A DNA stretch of 64,000 nt from Muriicola sp041358175 (GCF_041358175.1 NZ_JBGKBE010000011.1:29244-93243); one strand, 5' to 3'; counted from the first letter of the stretch, positions 25,806 to 35,470 are shown. Numbers and translations: made by a program. Notes: generated from the letters alone by a model not told the origin.

Positions 25806-28800
25806 TTACGCTTCGTTGGTATTCCTCACTTTAACGTGGTAAAATACATTAGGTTTTGTCCCCACTGCCTCCAGCAGATGGTACATCCTCTCATCTTTTT
25901 TCAGGCTTGATACCTGACTCTCCTTATCATTGATATCGCCGAAGACTATGGCCCCATTGCTACATGCATTGGAACAAGCGGTCTGGAATTCTCCATCCTC
26001 AACTTCACGGCCTTCTCTTTTGGCATCGAGAATCGTCTTCTGTGTCATCTGTATACAGAGTGAACACTTCTCAATCACACCTCTCGATCTGACAGTTACG
26101 TCGGGGTTGATCACCATTTTCCCAAGATCATTGTTCATATGGAAATCGAACTCGTCATTGTTGTTATAGAGGAACCAGTTAAATCGTCTTACTTTATAAG
26201 GACAGTTGTTGGCACAATATCTTGTTCCCACACATCTGTTATACGCCATGTGATTTTGTCCCTGACGACTATGCGATGTTGCCGCTACCGGACAAACCGT
26301 TTCACAGGGAGCGTGATTACAATGCTGGCACATTACAGGCTGGAATGCTACCTGCGGATTTTCCGCTGCACGTTCCATTTCTTCAAAGCCAGATTTGGAT
26401 TCGAAGGCTCCTGAAAACTCATCCTTCTTAATGTTATCATCTTCAAAGGTGTCTTCTGAAGAGTAGTAGCGGTCGATTCGCAACCAGTGCATGTCTCTGG
26501 ATTTACGCACCTCGCTCTTCCCTACTACCGGAATGTTATTTTCCGCATGGCAGGCAATAACACAAGCCCCACAGCCTGTACAGGCGTTAAGGTCTATCGA
26601 CATATTAAAATGGTGCCCGATAGATCGGTCAAATGACTCCCAAAGATCCACTGTGGTGGCTGGTACTTCCTGATGGTTTAAGGAAACTTCAGGTACCGCA
26701 TTCCACTCATGTGCATCCTCGGTATTATATTTTTCAAGGGTGGTTTCTTTGATGATCTCACCCCTTCCCATAAGCGTATTCTGTAACTGTATACAGGCAA
26801 ATTCATGCATTCCACTTGCCTTTTCAATCTGGACAGATTGAACAGCATTAAAATCGGTGTAGACTGAGAAAGCATTAATTCCGGTTTGCATCTCCTCTTT
26901 CATTCCTACCTTTCGGCCATAACCAAAGGATAAACCAGCTGTATTTCTAGCCTGTCCCGGTTGAATGATCACGGGAACATTGTTAAGTGTTACACCATTG
27001 ACAGTGACATTGGCGTAACTTCCGTCTAAACCACCATTGGCTGCATTCTCATTGATAAGTCCTAATTCAGTGGCATCAGCTTTTGAAAGGGTGATGTAAT
27101 TATCCCAGGATACCCTTGTAATAGGGTCAGGGAATTCCTGTAGCCATGGATTACCCGCTTGTTGCCCGTCTCCCATTCCTACTTTGGAATACAAGGTGAG
27201 TTCCATTCCTGATGTGGTAGTGGAAGCCATGTTTTGCACTGCCTGTGATAAAGCATCATTCATTGGCATAACCTCAGGAGACTCCTCTTGTGTTGCCGCT
27301 TCAGGGGCAGACACCGAGTACACCCCATCGTGAAGCGCTTTGTTCCAGGAATCGGTTCCAAGAATAGATTCGGTCCAATTTCCTTTGATATAATCGTAAT
27401 AGCTCTGATCACTTCCCATCCAGATCAGCAACGACTGCTGGAATTGACGTGTGTCGAATAACTCCTTGATTGTGGGCTGCATCAGGCTGTAATGTCCTTT
27501 CTTAATCTGAGTGTCACCCCAGGATTCCAGATAGTGATTCGCAGCAGCAGTAAACTGGCTGCGTTCGGTAGTTTCATTCCAGTTGGTAGAGAAAGTAACT
27601 GACAGCTCTACTTTTTCGAGTCCTTCAGCAAAATCTGAAGCATTAGGCAAACTGTACATGGGATTTACCCCATCCATAACCAGCAGGCCGACATTTCCTG
27701 CCTTCATGTCATTAATCAACTGTTGCACCTCTGCATTCTTGCCTTTCCTGATATATTTTGGAGCCTGGGCATCGAATGATTCACTACCCAGCATTTCATT
27801 GATAGCAAGAACCACCCTTTGGACATTAACGTCATCCAAACCACTTACAACTACTGCTTTACTTCCCTTGCTCCTGATTTCAGCCGCAATGCTATCTACC
27901 ATTGCTAAAGCACCTTCACTAAGATCAGTGCTTACTCTGCTATTATTTAGTTTCCCGTAAAGAGCTGCCAGAGCCTTTTTTTGCTCTGATGGTTTCAGAG
28001 GCACTCTTTGATCGGCATTGGCTCCGGTAAGGGACATATTAGCTTCAAACTGCACATGCCTCGACATCTTACCTGCTTTGGGCACACGCCCTTTGGAATA
28101 TCCTGAATCGTAGCCACCTCCCTGCCAGTCGGCAAGAAAATCAGCACTGAAAGAGACGATTAGTTCTGCTTTTTCAAAATTGTAATCAGCCAGTCCTCTC
28201 TCCCCGTAAGCCATTTCAAAGGCGTCTAATGCAGCACTCTCAGATATGGCATCATAAGTAATATGCTTTGCATTGGGATTGGCTGCAATAAAATCTGCTA
28301 TAAGTTTTTCTGTAGATGGACTTGCATAGGTCTGGGTGAGTAAAACTGCCTGTTTAGCAGTTCCGTTAATTGCACCGAGTTTTGATTTTACCGAAGCATC
28401 GAGCAACGCCCAATCAACAGCCTCTCCGTTAGACAAAGGTCCCTGTAATCTGGTACTGTCATAAAGCGAAAGCACTGAAGCCTGTACTCTGGCATTAGCT
28501 CCACCGTGGGTGGCAGCTTCTTTGTTGTTTTCAACTTTTATAGGTCGTCCTTCTCTGGTTTTGATCAGAACACTGGCAAAATCATATCCATTTGCCATGG
28601 TGGTAGCATAATAGTTAGCCACTCCAGGAATAATCTGTTCTGGTTGCACAACATAGGGAATCGACTTAATCACTGGTCCTTCACAAGCGGCAAGGGAAGC
28701 TGCCGCTGTACTGAAGCCTACATATTTAAGGAAGTCTCTACGGTTAGTTTTAGAATCCGACAGACGTTCCTTATCCCCCAGAAATTCATCAACAGGAATT

Positions 28801-28895
28801 TCTTCAGGAAACTCGTTATCTCCTAGCTTCTGAATATTGGAATCAGAGGGAATCAAATCCGCTTCGTTTTTCCAGTATATTTTATTTGATGCCAT
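25806..28895 (-). CDS. actB: Alternative complex III iron-sulfur/molybdopterin-like subunit ActB
   Basis: A 1029-residue protein fusing two parts. The N-terminal part resembles a molybdopterin oxidoreductase that has lost its cofactor site; the C-terminal part is a ferredoxin-like subunit with four cysteine groups, CTGCGACVIACHA (about residue 768), CQHCNHAPCETVCP (853), CVGTRYCANNCPY (885) and CSLC with SNACSN (941-975), predicted to bind three 4Fe-4S and one 3Fe-4S clusters. A Tat-like signal with RRDFLKYVGFSTAAASLAAC is found inside the N-terminal region (about residues 52-71) with no cleavage needed. ActB relays electrons between quinol site and hemes. It lies 35 bases after actA. Confidence 0.95.
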   Translation of the reverse strand: MASNKIYWKNEADLIPSDSNIQKLGDNEFPEEIPVDEFLGDKERLSDSKTNRRDFLKYVGFSTAAASLAACEGPVIKSIPYVVQPEQIIPGVANYYATTMANGYDFASVLIKTREGRPIKVENNKEAATHGGANARVQASVLSLYDSTRLQGPLSNGEAVDWALLDASVKSKLGAINGTAKQAVLLTQTYASPSTEKLIADFIAANPNAKHITYDAISESAALDAFEMAYGERGLADYNFEKAELIVSFSADFLADWQGGGYDSGYSKGRVPKAGKMSRHVQFEANMSLTGANADQRVPLKPSEQKKALAALYGKLNNSRVSTDLSEGALAMVDSIAAEIRSKGSKAVVVSGLDDVNVQRVVLAINEMLGSESFDAQAPKYIRKGKNAEVQQLINDMKAGNVGLLVMDGVNPMYSLPNASDFAEGLEKVELSVTFSTNWNETTERSQFTAAANHYLESWGDTQIKKGHYSLMQPTIKELFDTRQFQQSLLIWMGSDQSYYDYIKGNWTESILGTDSWNKALHDGVYSVSAPEAATQEESPEVMPMNDALSQAVQNMASTTTSGMELTLYSKVGMGDGQQAGNPWLQEFPDPITRVSWDNYITLSKADATELGLINENAANGGLDGSYANVTVNGVTLNNVPVIIQPGQARNTAGLSFGYGRKVGMKEEMQTGINAFSVYTDFNAVQSVQIEKASGMHEFACIQLQNTLMGRGEIIKETTLEKYNTEDAHEWNAVPEVSLNHQEVPATTVDLWESFDRSIGHHFNMSIDLNACTGCGACVIACHAENNIPVVGKSEVRKSRDMHWLRIDRYYSSEDTFEDDNIKKDEFSGAFESKSGFEEMERAAENPQVAFQPVMCQHCNHAPCETVCPVAATSHSRQGQNHMAYNRCVGTRYCANNCPYKVRRFNWFLYNNNDEFDFHMNNDLGKMVINPDVTVRSRGVIEKCSLCIQMTQKTILDAKREGREVEDGEFQTACSNACSNGAIVFGDINDKESQVSSLKKDERMYHLLEAVGTKPNVFYHVKVRNTNEA

Positions 28896-28930
28896 ACGAT
28901 CTATCTGTAATTAGCTTCTTTAAATTTTTC

Positions 28931-30307
28931 TTAATAGTGACATTTCCCACACTCGAGTCCACCTAGCTGGGCGGCTGTCAGATTCTCTACCTCATATTTC
29001 TCTGATAATGCCTTGTGTATCTTTTCGTAATAAGCATTGTCTTCAACATTGACATTGGTCTCCCTGTGACAATTAATACACCAGCCCATTGTCAATGGTG
29101 CATACTGATACATAATCTCCATCTCCTCCACCGGACCATGGCAGGTCTGGCATTCGATTCCCGCTACAGATACATGCTGTGAATGATTGAAATAGGCAAG
29201 GTCTGGTAAATTGTGAATTCGCACCCATTCAACAGGTTGAGATTCCCCGGTATACCTTTGTTCTTCTTCATTCCATCCCACTGCTTTATAAAGTTTTTTG
29301 ATTTCGGCAGTATAGAACTCATTGGTATACCCATTGGCCAGGTCTTCCTGAGTAGGACCTTCAGGATTCCCTTTGTACTCGTAAATCGATTTGTGACAAT
29401 TCATACAAACATTGAGCGAAGGTATACCGGAATGCTTGGATACCCGGGCAGAAGAGTGACAGTATTTACACTCTATTTTGTTGTCTCCAGCGTGGATTTT
29501 ATGGGAGTAGTGAATAGGCTGTATTGGTTGATATCCCTGATCTATTCCGATCTGCATCATCCAGCCATAGGCGTAGTACGCGCTGGCCAGTAAAAGAAAT
29601 ATTACAGAAACAAGTACCAGGAATTGATTTTTTGCAAAAGCCTTCCAAATGGGCATTCTCTTTTCAGCCTTGGCTTTTTCAACGACCACCCCATTGGCTT
29701 CTGCAATCCTTCTAAGGGTTGCATTTACCAGGTATAGCATCATTACGAGAAGTCCGAATACAAGAACCAGTGCCCCCAGGATTACTTCATTGGTAATTCC
29801 TGATGTAGGAGCACCCCCGGCAGGCTCTGCTGCTGTAGCTACTGCCTGAACTGGTGCAGGAGGTGGAGCTGCAGTGTATGCTAATATATCATCGATGTCT
29901 GTATTGCTCAGCGTTGGAAAAGCAGTCATTGCGGCCTGATTGTATTCCTCGTAGATTTTGTTGGCGTAGGCATCGCCTGAGGCGATCATCCCGGCGCTGT
30001 TTTTAATCCATGTGTACAACCATTCTTTATCTAAACCTTCGTCTTCTGCCAATCTGGTTTCCACATTCGCAAGTGCAGGACCGGTCATTTTCCGGTTTAA
30101 CGCATGGCAGGCAGCACAATTCTGATTGAATAGTTGCTTTCCTTTTGCGACATCCCCCCCGGCGGTGGCATCAGCAGCCTCCTCAGTGGCTTCAGCAGGA
30201 ACAACAGCCTGGTCTTGAGCTAATATATTGTTTGAAGTAAGTAGAAAAACTACCAAAAAAATACCGAAAAATGTAGAAATCTGAGCGCGGTACGGAACCT
30301 TTTTCAT
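28931..30307 (-). CDS. actA: Alternative complex III multiheme cytochrome c subunit ActA
   Basis: A 458-residue cytochrome with six CxxCH heme sites: CAACH (residues 64-68), CKYCH (about 279), CMNCH (about 301), CQTCH (about 385), CINCH (about 408) and CGKCH (453-457, at the very C-terminus). The classical ActA carries five hemes; here an N-terminal monoheme cytochrome c module, a Pro/Ala linker and a membrane helix (about 175-197) and a second one (about 227-250) precede the pentaheme domain, giving an extended form known from Bacteroidota. It follows a signal peptide with MKKVPYRAQ and is the first gene of the eight-gene operon. It transfers electrons to the downstream cytochromes. Confidence 0.95.
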   Translation of the reverse strand: MKKVPYRAQISTFFGIFLVVFLLTSNNILAQDQAVVPAEATEEAADATAGGDVAKGKQLFNQNCAACHALNRKMTGPALANVETRLAEDEGLDKEWLYTWIKNSAGMIASGDAYANKIYEEYNQAAMTAFPTLSNTDIDDILAYTAAPPPAPVQAVATAAEPAGGAPTSGITNEVILGALVLVFGLLVMMLYLVNATLRRIAEANGVVVEKAKAEKRMPIWKAFAKNQFLVLVSVIFLLLASAYYAYGWMMQIGIDQGYQPIQPIHYSHKIHAGDNKIECKYCHSSARVSKHSGIPSLNVCMNCHKSIYEYKGNPEGPTQEDLANGYTNEFYTAEIKKLYKAVGWNEEEQRYTGESQPVEWVRIHNLPDLAYFNHSQHVSVAGIECQTCHGPVEEMEIMYQYAPLTMGWCINCHRETNVNVEDNAYYEKIHKALSEKYEVENLTAAQLGGLECGKCHY

Positions 30308-30376
30308 ATTGAAATTATTTCTATCGAAATATTGGCACGATAATTTCTCTAAGCTAGCTAATAAAGAAGTTTAACG

Positions 30377-30400
30377 CCAATTTAATTGGGGTCAAAAATA
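30377..30400 (-). promoter_or_regulatory. Probable act-cox operon promoter with palindrome at the transcription start
   Basis: TATTTTTG on the minus strand (30393-30400) is an exact TAnnTTTG -10 box, about 86 bases before the actA ATG. Immediately downstream the 13-base inverted repeat CCAATTTAATTGG (30377-30389) would cover the expected start site, a typical place for an operator. No TTG is found at the usual -33 distance. Confidence 0.4.
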
Positions 30401-30499
30401 CGACATTGACTTTATTTGGGAAATCCTTAACTATTGATAATTGATAATTTATACCTATTCTAAATAAGCTTTCTTTATTCTGTTTAAGCTCTAATAAAT

Positions 30500-30507
30500 T
30501 ACCTTTG
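30500..30507 (+). promoter_or_regulatory. Probable -10 element of the SPOR-domain gene
   Basis: TACCTTTG exactly matches TAnnTTTG and lies 32 bases before the ATG at 30540; the upstream TTTATTCTG is a weak -33 candidate. Confidence 0.45.
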
Positions 30508-30539
30508 CAAACAACTGATTAATTCAATTGCTTAACCCT

Positions 30540-30908
30540 ATGAAAAACGCAATATACACGCTGTTTTTACTCTTTCTACCCCTTGTTGGCCAGGCCCAGA
30601 ACGGGGTCGTCACGGTTGAACAAGATCCGGAGATCACCAGGCTCCTGGATATCTATAAAAAGAAGAATTCCAAAACGGAATACTACACTATACAGATCGG
30701 TTTTGGTTCCTATGCCGAGGCATCGATCCTGAAAGATGATGCTTCAGTGGATTTTCCTCAATACGGGGCGAAAATAATATTTGATTCCCCTACCTACAGG
30801 GTTCATTTGGGCCGGTTTAAAAACAAACTGGATGTTGAGAGAACCTTTGCCGAAGTTCGAAAGAAATATCCGCAATCTATTATCCTGAAACCCATCACCA
30901 ACAACTGA
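30540..30908 (+). CDS. Exported SPOR-domain protein
   Basis: A 122-residue protein starting with a signal peptide (MKNAIYTLFLLFLPLVGQAQ), followed by a short linker and a SPOR-like domain (about residues 45-120; YYTIQIGFGSYAEASIL and the YRVHLGRFKNKLDVERTF repeat half). SPOR domains bind denuded peptidoglycan glycan strands, often at division sites. An in-frame TTG lies four codons upstream, but the ATG at 30540-30542 gives a proper signal peptide. The gene is a single transcription unit, divergent from the act-cox operon and convergent with infB, with which it shares a terminator. Confidence 0.88.
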   Translation: MKNAIYTLFLLFLPLVGQAQNGVVTVEQDPEITRLLDIYKKKNSKTEYYTIQIGFGSYAEASILKDDASVDFPQYGAKIIFDSPTYRVHLGRFKNKLDVERTFAEVRKKYPQSIILKPITNN

Positions 30909-30928
30909 TAATTATTACGACTCGAAAT

Positions 30929-30961
30929 AAAAAAACCCTTGCCATTCAGCAAGGGTTTTTT
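30929..30961. terminator. Bidirectional terminator between the SPOR gene and infB
   Basis: CCCTTGC (30936-30942) pairs with GCAAGGG (30949-30955), flanked by a run of As on the left and a run of Ts on the right, so it can stop transcription from both convergent genes. Confidence 0.9.
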
Positions 30962-30980
30962 ACTTTGATTATTTATCTTC

Positions 30981-33653
30981 TTACAAGGTCTTTTTGACCG
31001 CAACTTCCTGAAAGGCTTCAACGATATCACTTTCTTTGATGTCATTGTAATTCTTAATCTGGAGACCACAATCATATCCTTTGCTCACCTCTTTCACGTC
31101 ATCTTTAAATCGTTTCAGGGACGCAAGGACTCCTGTATAAATCACCACCCCGTCTCTGATGAGTCGGATATTCGAATTCCTGAATATCTTACCGCTGGTA
31201 ACCATACAACCGGCAATAGTACCGATCTTGGAAATTTTGAAAGTTTCCCTGATCTCCGCGGTTCCGGTAATTTCTTCTTTTATCTCTGGTGACAACATAC
31301 CTTCCATGGCATCTTTAAGGTCGTTGATCGCATCGTAGATAATTGAATACATCCTGATATCGATCTCTTCCTTATCCGCAATGTCTCGTGCGTTGCCCAT
31401 CGGTCTTACATTAAATCCGATCACGATCGCATCAGAAGCCGAAGCCAGGAGCACATCAGATTCTGTGATGGCACCTACTCCTTTGTGAATGATATTTACC
31501 TGGATCTCATCCGTTGACAATTTCTGGAAGCTATCTGTAAGGGCTTCTACAGAACCATCCACATCCCCTTTGAGGATTATGTTCAGCTCTTTAAAATCAC
31601 CCAGTGCGATTCTACGTCCGATCTCATCAAGGGTAATATGTCGCTGAGTTCTAACGGATTGTTCTCTGAGTAACTGACTCCTTTTGGCTGCGATTTGCTT
31701 GGCTTCACGCTCATCATCAAGAACATTGAATTTATCCCCGGCTTGAGGAGCTCCGTCTAATCCAAGAATTGAAATTGGTGTCGAGGGACCTGCTTTTTCT
31801 ACAGATTTACCCCGTTCGTCCTGCATGGCCTTGACTTTACCGCTACAAGTTCCTGCGAGAACATAGTCTCCAATTTTCAGTGTTCCTGCCAGGACTAAAA
31901 CAGTAGAAACATAACCTCTTCCCTTGTCGAGAAAAGCTTCAACTACAGTTCCGGTAGCCAATTTATCCGGATTTGCTTTCAATTCGAGTAATTCTGCTTC
32001 CAGAATAACCTTCTCCAGCAATTCTTTTACCCCTTCTCCGGTCTTTGCCGAGATGTCATGTGATTGTATTTTACCTCCCCAGTCTTCAACCAGGAGATTC
32101 ATAGCTGCCAGTCCTTCCTTAATTTTATCAGGATTGGCACTGGGTCTGTCTATTTTGTTGATCGCAAAAACAATAGGTACGCCGGCTGCCTGCGCGTGAC
32201 TTATCGCTTCCTTGGTCTGTGGCATGATATCGTCGTCAGCGGCAATTACGATGATGGCAATATCAGTTACCTGGGCACCCCTTGCCCTCATCGCCGTAAA
32301 GGCTTCGTGGCCCGGTGTATCGAGGAAGGCTATTTTCTGTCCATTCTCCAGTTCGACGCCATAAGCACCGATATGCTGGGTGATGCCACCACTCTCCCCG
32401 GCAATTACATTTTCCTGCCGGATGTAATCCAGAAGCGATGTCTTACCGTGATCTACGTGTCCCATAACTGTGACGATAGGTGCCCTTGGCTGAAGATCCT
32501 CGGGTGCATCTACTTCTTCTTCTATAGATTCTTCTATATCGGCAGTAACGAATTCCACTTCATAACCAAATTCGTCGGCTACAATAGATAAGGTTTCTGC
32601 ATCGAGTCGCTGATTCATGGTCACCATGATCCCCAGTGACATACATGCGGAGATAATCTGGGTGGTGGGCACATCCATCATGGTTGCTACCTCCCCCACT
32701 GTTACAAACTCTGTGACCTTAAGGACTTTGTTATCCAATTCCTGTTGTTCCAGGTCCTTTTCAGATTGTTGCCTGTGCTGGTCTCTTTTGTCCCTTCGGT
32801 ATTTTGCCCCTTTGCCTTTTTTAGACTTACCCTGTAATTTTTCAAGGGTTTCTCTAACCTGTTTTTGTACTTCTTCTTCTGTGGGCTCCACTTTAGAGCT
32901 TGCACCAGCTCTTGACCCCCTTTTATCGTCCGTCCTGCCACGTCTACCTCCACGGGGACCGGAGTCACTAATAATACGTTTTCTTCTTTTCTTTCTGTCT
33001 TTTGGATCAGGCTTAGAAGCTGCCTCTTTTTTCTTCTTGGGCTTTTCAAACTTGGTAAGATCTATCTTATCTCCCATGATCTTGGGCCCGGATAGCTTCT
33101 GATATTTTGTTTCAATGGCCTCAGGTTCTTCTTCTTTCGGCTCTTCTTCGGTTTTTTTCTCAGTAGGCTTTTCTGCTTTCTCTTTCTTTTTTGCAGGTTT
33201 TGTAGCGGGAGTAGCTTCTTTTTTTACTTCAGGTTCAGCAGCAGCCTCGGGCTCAACAACTTTTTCTTCCTCTTTTGGTTTTTTGTCGCTTTCAAGATCG
33301 ATCTTACCCACCATTTTGGGACCGGAAAGATCTGCTTTCGCTTTTACCACTTCGGAAGCCGCCGCTCTTTTTTCGCGAGCCAGACGCCTTTCTTCCTGTT
33401 CCTGTTCGAGTTGTAGTCTTATAGCCTCCTTCTCCTTGCGCTTTTCCTCCCCGACCTCGATAGAAGCAACCTTTTTGCTCATATCAGTCTGGAATTCGTC
33501 TAAGAGAACCTGGTGCACCTCCTCCGAAATCTTCGTAGTAGGACGCGAATCGATTTCGTGCCCTTTAGAGGCGAGAAAATCCACTGCCCTGTCGAGGGAG
33601 ATGTTCAGTTCTCTCAGAACTTTATTAAGCCTTATTTTTGCATTGTCTGCCAT
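30981..33653 (-). CDS. infB: Translation initiation factor IF-2
   Basis: An 890-residue IF-2. The N-terminal region starts with the IF2-N motif (IRLNKVLRELNISLDRAVDFLASKG) and continues through a long Lys/Glu/Pro-rich, low-complexity spacer (about 60-310). The GTPase core has G1 GHVDHGKTS (about residues 394-402), DTPGHEAF and NKIDR, followed by domain II, domain III and the C-terminal fMet-tRNA-binding domain. IF-2 joins initiator tRNA to the 30S subunit and promotes 50S joining. It is the last gene of rimP-nusA-infB, 42 bases after nusA, the widespread bacterial order (with rbfA elsewhere). Confidence 0.97.
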   Translation of the reverse strand: MADNAKIRLNKVLRELNISLDRAVDFLASKGHEIDSRPTTKISEEVHQVLLDEFQTDMSKKVASIEVGEEKRKEKEAIRLQLEQEQEERRLAREKRAAASEVVKAKADLSGPKMVGKIDLESDKKPKEEEKVVEPEAAAEPEVKKEATPATKPAKKKEKAEKPTEKKTEEEPKEEEPEAIETKYQKLSGPKIMGDKIDLTKFEKPKKKKEAASKPDPKDRKKRRKRIISDSGPRGGRRGRTDDKRGSRAGASSKVEPTEEEVQKQVRETLEKLQGKSKKGKGAKYRRDKRDQHRQQSEKDLEQQELDNKVLKVTEFVTVGEVATMMDVPTTQIISACMSLGIMVTMNQRLDAETLSIVADEFGYEVEFVTADIEESIEEEVDAPEDLQPRAPIVTVMGHVDHGKTSLLDYIRQENVIAGESGGITQHIGAYGVELENGQKIAFLDTPGHEAFTAMRARGAQVTDIAIIVIAADDDIMPQTKEAISHAQAAGVPIVFAINKIDRPSANPDKIKEGLAAMNLLVEDWGGKIQSHDISAKTGEGVKELLEKVILEAELLELKANPDKLATGTVVEAFLDKGRGYVSTVLVLAGTLKIGDYVLAGTCSGKVKAMQDERGKSVEKAGPSTPISILGLDGAPQAGDKFNVLDDEREAKQIAAKRSQLLREQSVRTQRHITLDEIGRRIALGDFKELNIILKGDVDGSVEALTDSFQKLSTDEIQVNIIHKGVGAITESDVLLASASDAIVIGFNVRPMGNARDIADKEEIDIRMYSIIYDAINDLKDAMEGMLSPEIKEEITGTAEIRETFKISKIGTIAGCMVTSGKIFRNSNIRLIRDGVVIYTGVLASLKRFKDDVKEVSKGYDCGLQIKNYNDIKESDIVEAFQEVAVKKTL

Positions 33654-33695
33654 AAATACTATTTACTCTCTTATTTTTTTTCGCTAATATATAGC

Positions 33696-34928
33696 TTAAT
33701 CTTCAAACTCGGCCTTTAGGATACGCACCACATCGAGTATCGTTTCTTCCTCAAGATCGGTCCTTTTTACCAAATCATCCACATCTTGTTCCAATACACT
33801 TCTTGCTGTATCCAGGCCTATTTTCTTTAATTCTTCAATGACCCAGCTTTCAATTTCATCTGAAAATTCTGTGAGTTCCACATCCTCTTCAACACCTTCC
33901 CTGAATACATCGATCTCATATCCCGTAAGCTGTCCTGCCAATCGAATATTGTGCCCTCCACGACCAATTGCCTTGGAAACCTCTTCTGGTTTCAGGTACA
34001 CCTGTGCCGTCATATTTTCATCATTCAGCTTTACCGTTGACACACGGGCAGGGCTCAGTGACCTGGTAACCATAAGCTGAGGATTATTCGTCCAGTTAAT
34101 TACATCTATATTCTCATTCCCCAGTTCTCTTACAATACCGTGAATACGCGATCCTTTCATCCCAACGCATGCACCTACCGGATCAATTCTATCATCATAT
34201 GAGTCAACCGCAACCTTTGCCTTCTCCCCTGGGATACGCACAGCTTTCTTTATTGTGATAAGACCGTCGAAAACCTCAGGGATTTCCTGAAAGAACAGCT
34301 GCTCAAGAAATATCGGAGAGGTCCTGGACATGATGATCATAGGCTTGTTTCCTTTGAGTTCCACGCTTTCAATGATTCCCCTTACATTATCCCCTTTTCG
34401 GAAAAAATCAGAAGGAATCTGCTTGTCCTTAGGCAAAATAATTTCATTTCCTTCATCGTCGAGCAAGATGATGGCCTTATGCCTTATGTGGTGTACCTCA
34501 GCGGTATAAATCTCACCTTCGAGATCTTTAAATTGCTTGTAAATGGTAGTATTGTCGTGCTCGTGTATCTTAGAGATCAGATTTTGCCTGAGTGCCAGAA
34601 TAGCCCTTCTCCCCAGGTCGATCAGTTTTACTTCCTCAGAAACATCTTCCCCTACTTCAAAATCGGGTTCAATCTTCCTGGCTTCAGACAACGATATTTG
34701 TTCATTTGGTTCTTCTACCTCCCCATCTTCCACAACGACACGATTTCTCCAAATTTCCAAATCCCCTTTATCCGGATTGATGATGATATCAAAGTTGTCA
34801 TCTGATCCAAATTTCTTCTTGAGGGCATTTCTGAATACATCTTCTAAAATTGCCATCAGGGTTACCCGGTCGATGAATTTATCATCTTTGAATTCCGAGA
34901 ACGATTCGATCAATGCGATATTTTCCAT
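33696..34928 (-). CDS. nusA: Transcription termination/antitermination factor NusA
   Basis: A 410-residue NusA: the N-terminal RNA polymerase-binding domain (ESFSEFKDDKFIDRVTLMAILEDVF), an S1 domain (about 135-200), and two KH domains, with DPVGACVGMKGSRI and VSKAIGRGGHNIRLA as the KH GxxG loops. The C-terminal acidic repeats of E. coli NusA are missing, as in most non-proteobacterial forms. NusA controls pausing, termination and antitermination. It starts 12 bases after the rimP stop and is followed by infB. A hairpin in the leader of this operon is described separately, and autoregulation by NusA would be plausible but is not shown here. Confidence 0.97.
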   Translation of the reverse strand: MENIALIESFSEFKDDKFIDRVTLMAILEDVFRNALKKKFGSDDNFDIIINPDKGDLEIWRNRVVVEDGEVEEPNEQISLSEARKIEPDFEVGEDVSEEVKLIDLGRRAILALRQNLISKIHEHDNTTIYKQFKDLEGEIYTAEVHHIRHKAIILLDDEGNEIILPKDKQIPSDFFRKGDNVRGIIESVELKGNKPMIIMSRTSPIFLEQLFFQEIPEVFDGLITIKKAVRIPGEKAKVAVDSYDDRIDPVGACVGMKGSRIHGIVRELGNENIDVINWTNNPQLMVTRSLSPARVSTVKLNDENMTAQVYLKPEEVSKAIGRGGHNIRLAGQLTGYEIDVFREGVEEDVELTEFSDEIESWVIEELKKIGLDTARSVLEQDVDDLVKRTDLEEETILDVVRILKAEFED

Positions 34929-34940
34929 TCTGATCTAAAA

Positions 34941-35402
34941 TTAAAATTTAAGTACTACGTTCGCTTTTATTATTTCTGAATAGGGGACCACTTTGGTCTT
35001 AACAACTGTGGTCTTGCCTTTCCCAACAGGTTTAGGCTCCCTTGCTTTCCACTCCAGTGTCACCGCCTCTTCAGAGGCTTTTACCAAAGTGCCTTCTACG
35101 GTTGACTCGGAGGTCTTAACTTTTAGTTTTCTTCCGATATTCTTCTGATACTGCCTTGGCATCGTCATGGGTTCTGTAGCACCGGGTGAGGTCACTTCCA
35201 GGGAAAAATCTGTGGTTTCCCTATCCAGATTATGTTCAATTGCCCTGCTTACGGTCATACAGTCCTCGAGGGTCACCCCTTTGTCCCCATCGATAATTAT
35301 CCTTATCTGATTTGCCGAACTAACCGAAAAATCGATAAGAAATAGTTCCGGGTTCTCTTTTAATACCTGGTTTAATAGTGCCTCTGCCTGTTCCTTCAAC
35401 AT
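34941..35402 (-). CDS. rimP: Ribosome maturation factor RimP
   Basis: A 153-residue protein of the RimP family, needed for 30S subunit maturation. The N-terminal domain (FLIDFSVSSANQIRIIIDGDKGVTLEDC) and the EVTSPGATEPM motif that precedes the C-terminal SH3-like domain match the family. In-frame codons continue upstream to a TTG, but the ATG at 35400-35402 (MLKEQAEALL) is the better start. This ATG is overlapped by the stop codon of a 15-codon upstream reading frame on the same strand, and a strong hairpin lies 18 bases upstream. It heads the rimP-nusA-infB operon. Confidence 0.95.
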   Translation of the reverse strand: MLKEQAEALLNQVLKENPELFLIDFSVSSANQIRIIIDGDKGVTLEDCMTVSRAIEHNLDRETTDFSLEVTSPGATEPMTMPRQYQKNIGRKLKVKTSESTVEGTLVKASEEAVTLEWKAREPKPVGKGKTTVVKTKVVPYSEIIKANVVLKF

Positions 35403-35443
35403 AAATACAAGTAACAAAAGAGGGGACTAAATTGTCCCCTCAT
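35396..35443 (-). promoter_or_regulatory. rimP operon leader: hairpin inside a 15-codon upstream reading frame
   Basis: On the minus strand GAGGGGAC and GTCCCCTC (plus 35420-35427 and 35434-35441) form a perfect 8-base-pair stem with a 6-base loop, followed by CTTTTG. An ATG at 35441-35443 opens a 15-codon frame (M-R-G-Q-F-S-P-L-F-C-Y-L-Y-L-C) that contains the hairpin and ends in TGA at 35396-35398, overlapping the first codons of rimP. The stem is far too regular for chance in AT-rich leader DNA. An attenuator, an mRNA stability element or translational coupling are all possible. Confidence 0.6.
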
Positions 35444-35470
35444 GAATACTTTACTATCCTTTCAGTGGTG

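Noticed and set aside
25806..28895. ActB as an active molybdoenzyme
   Set aside because: The family is known to have lost the molybdopterin site; it relays electrons with iron-sulfur clusters only.
32821..33300. Low-complexity Lys/Glu region of infB as a frameshift or repeat
   Set aside because: This is the normal variable spacer of IF-2 and the frame is intact.
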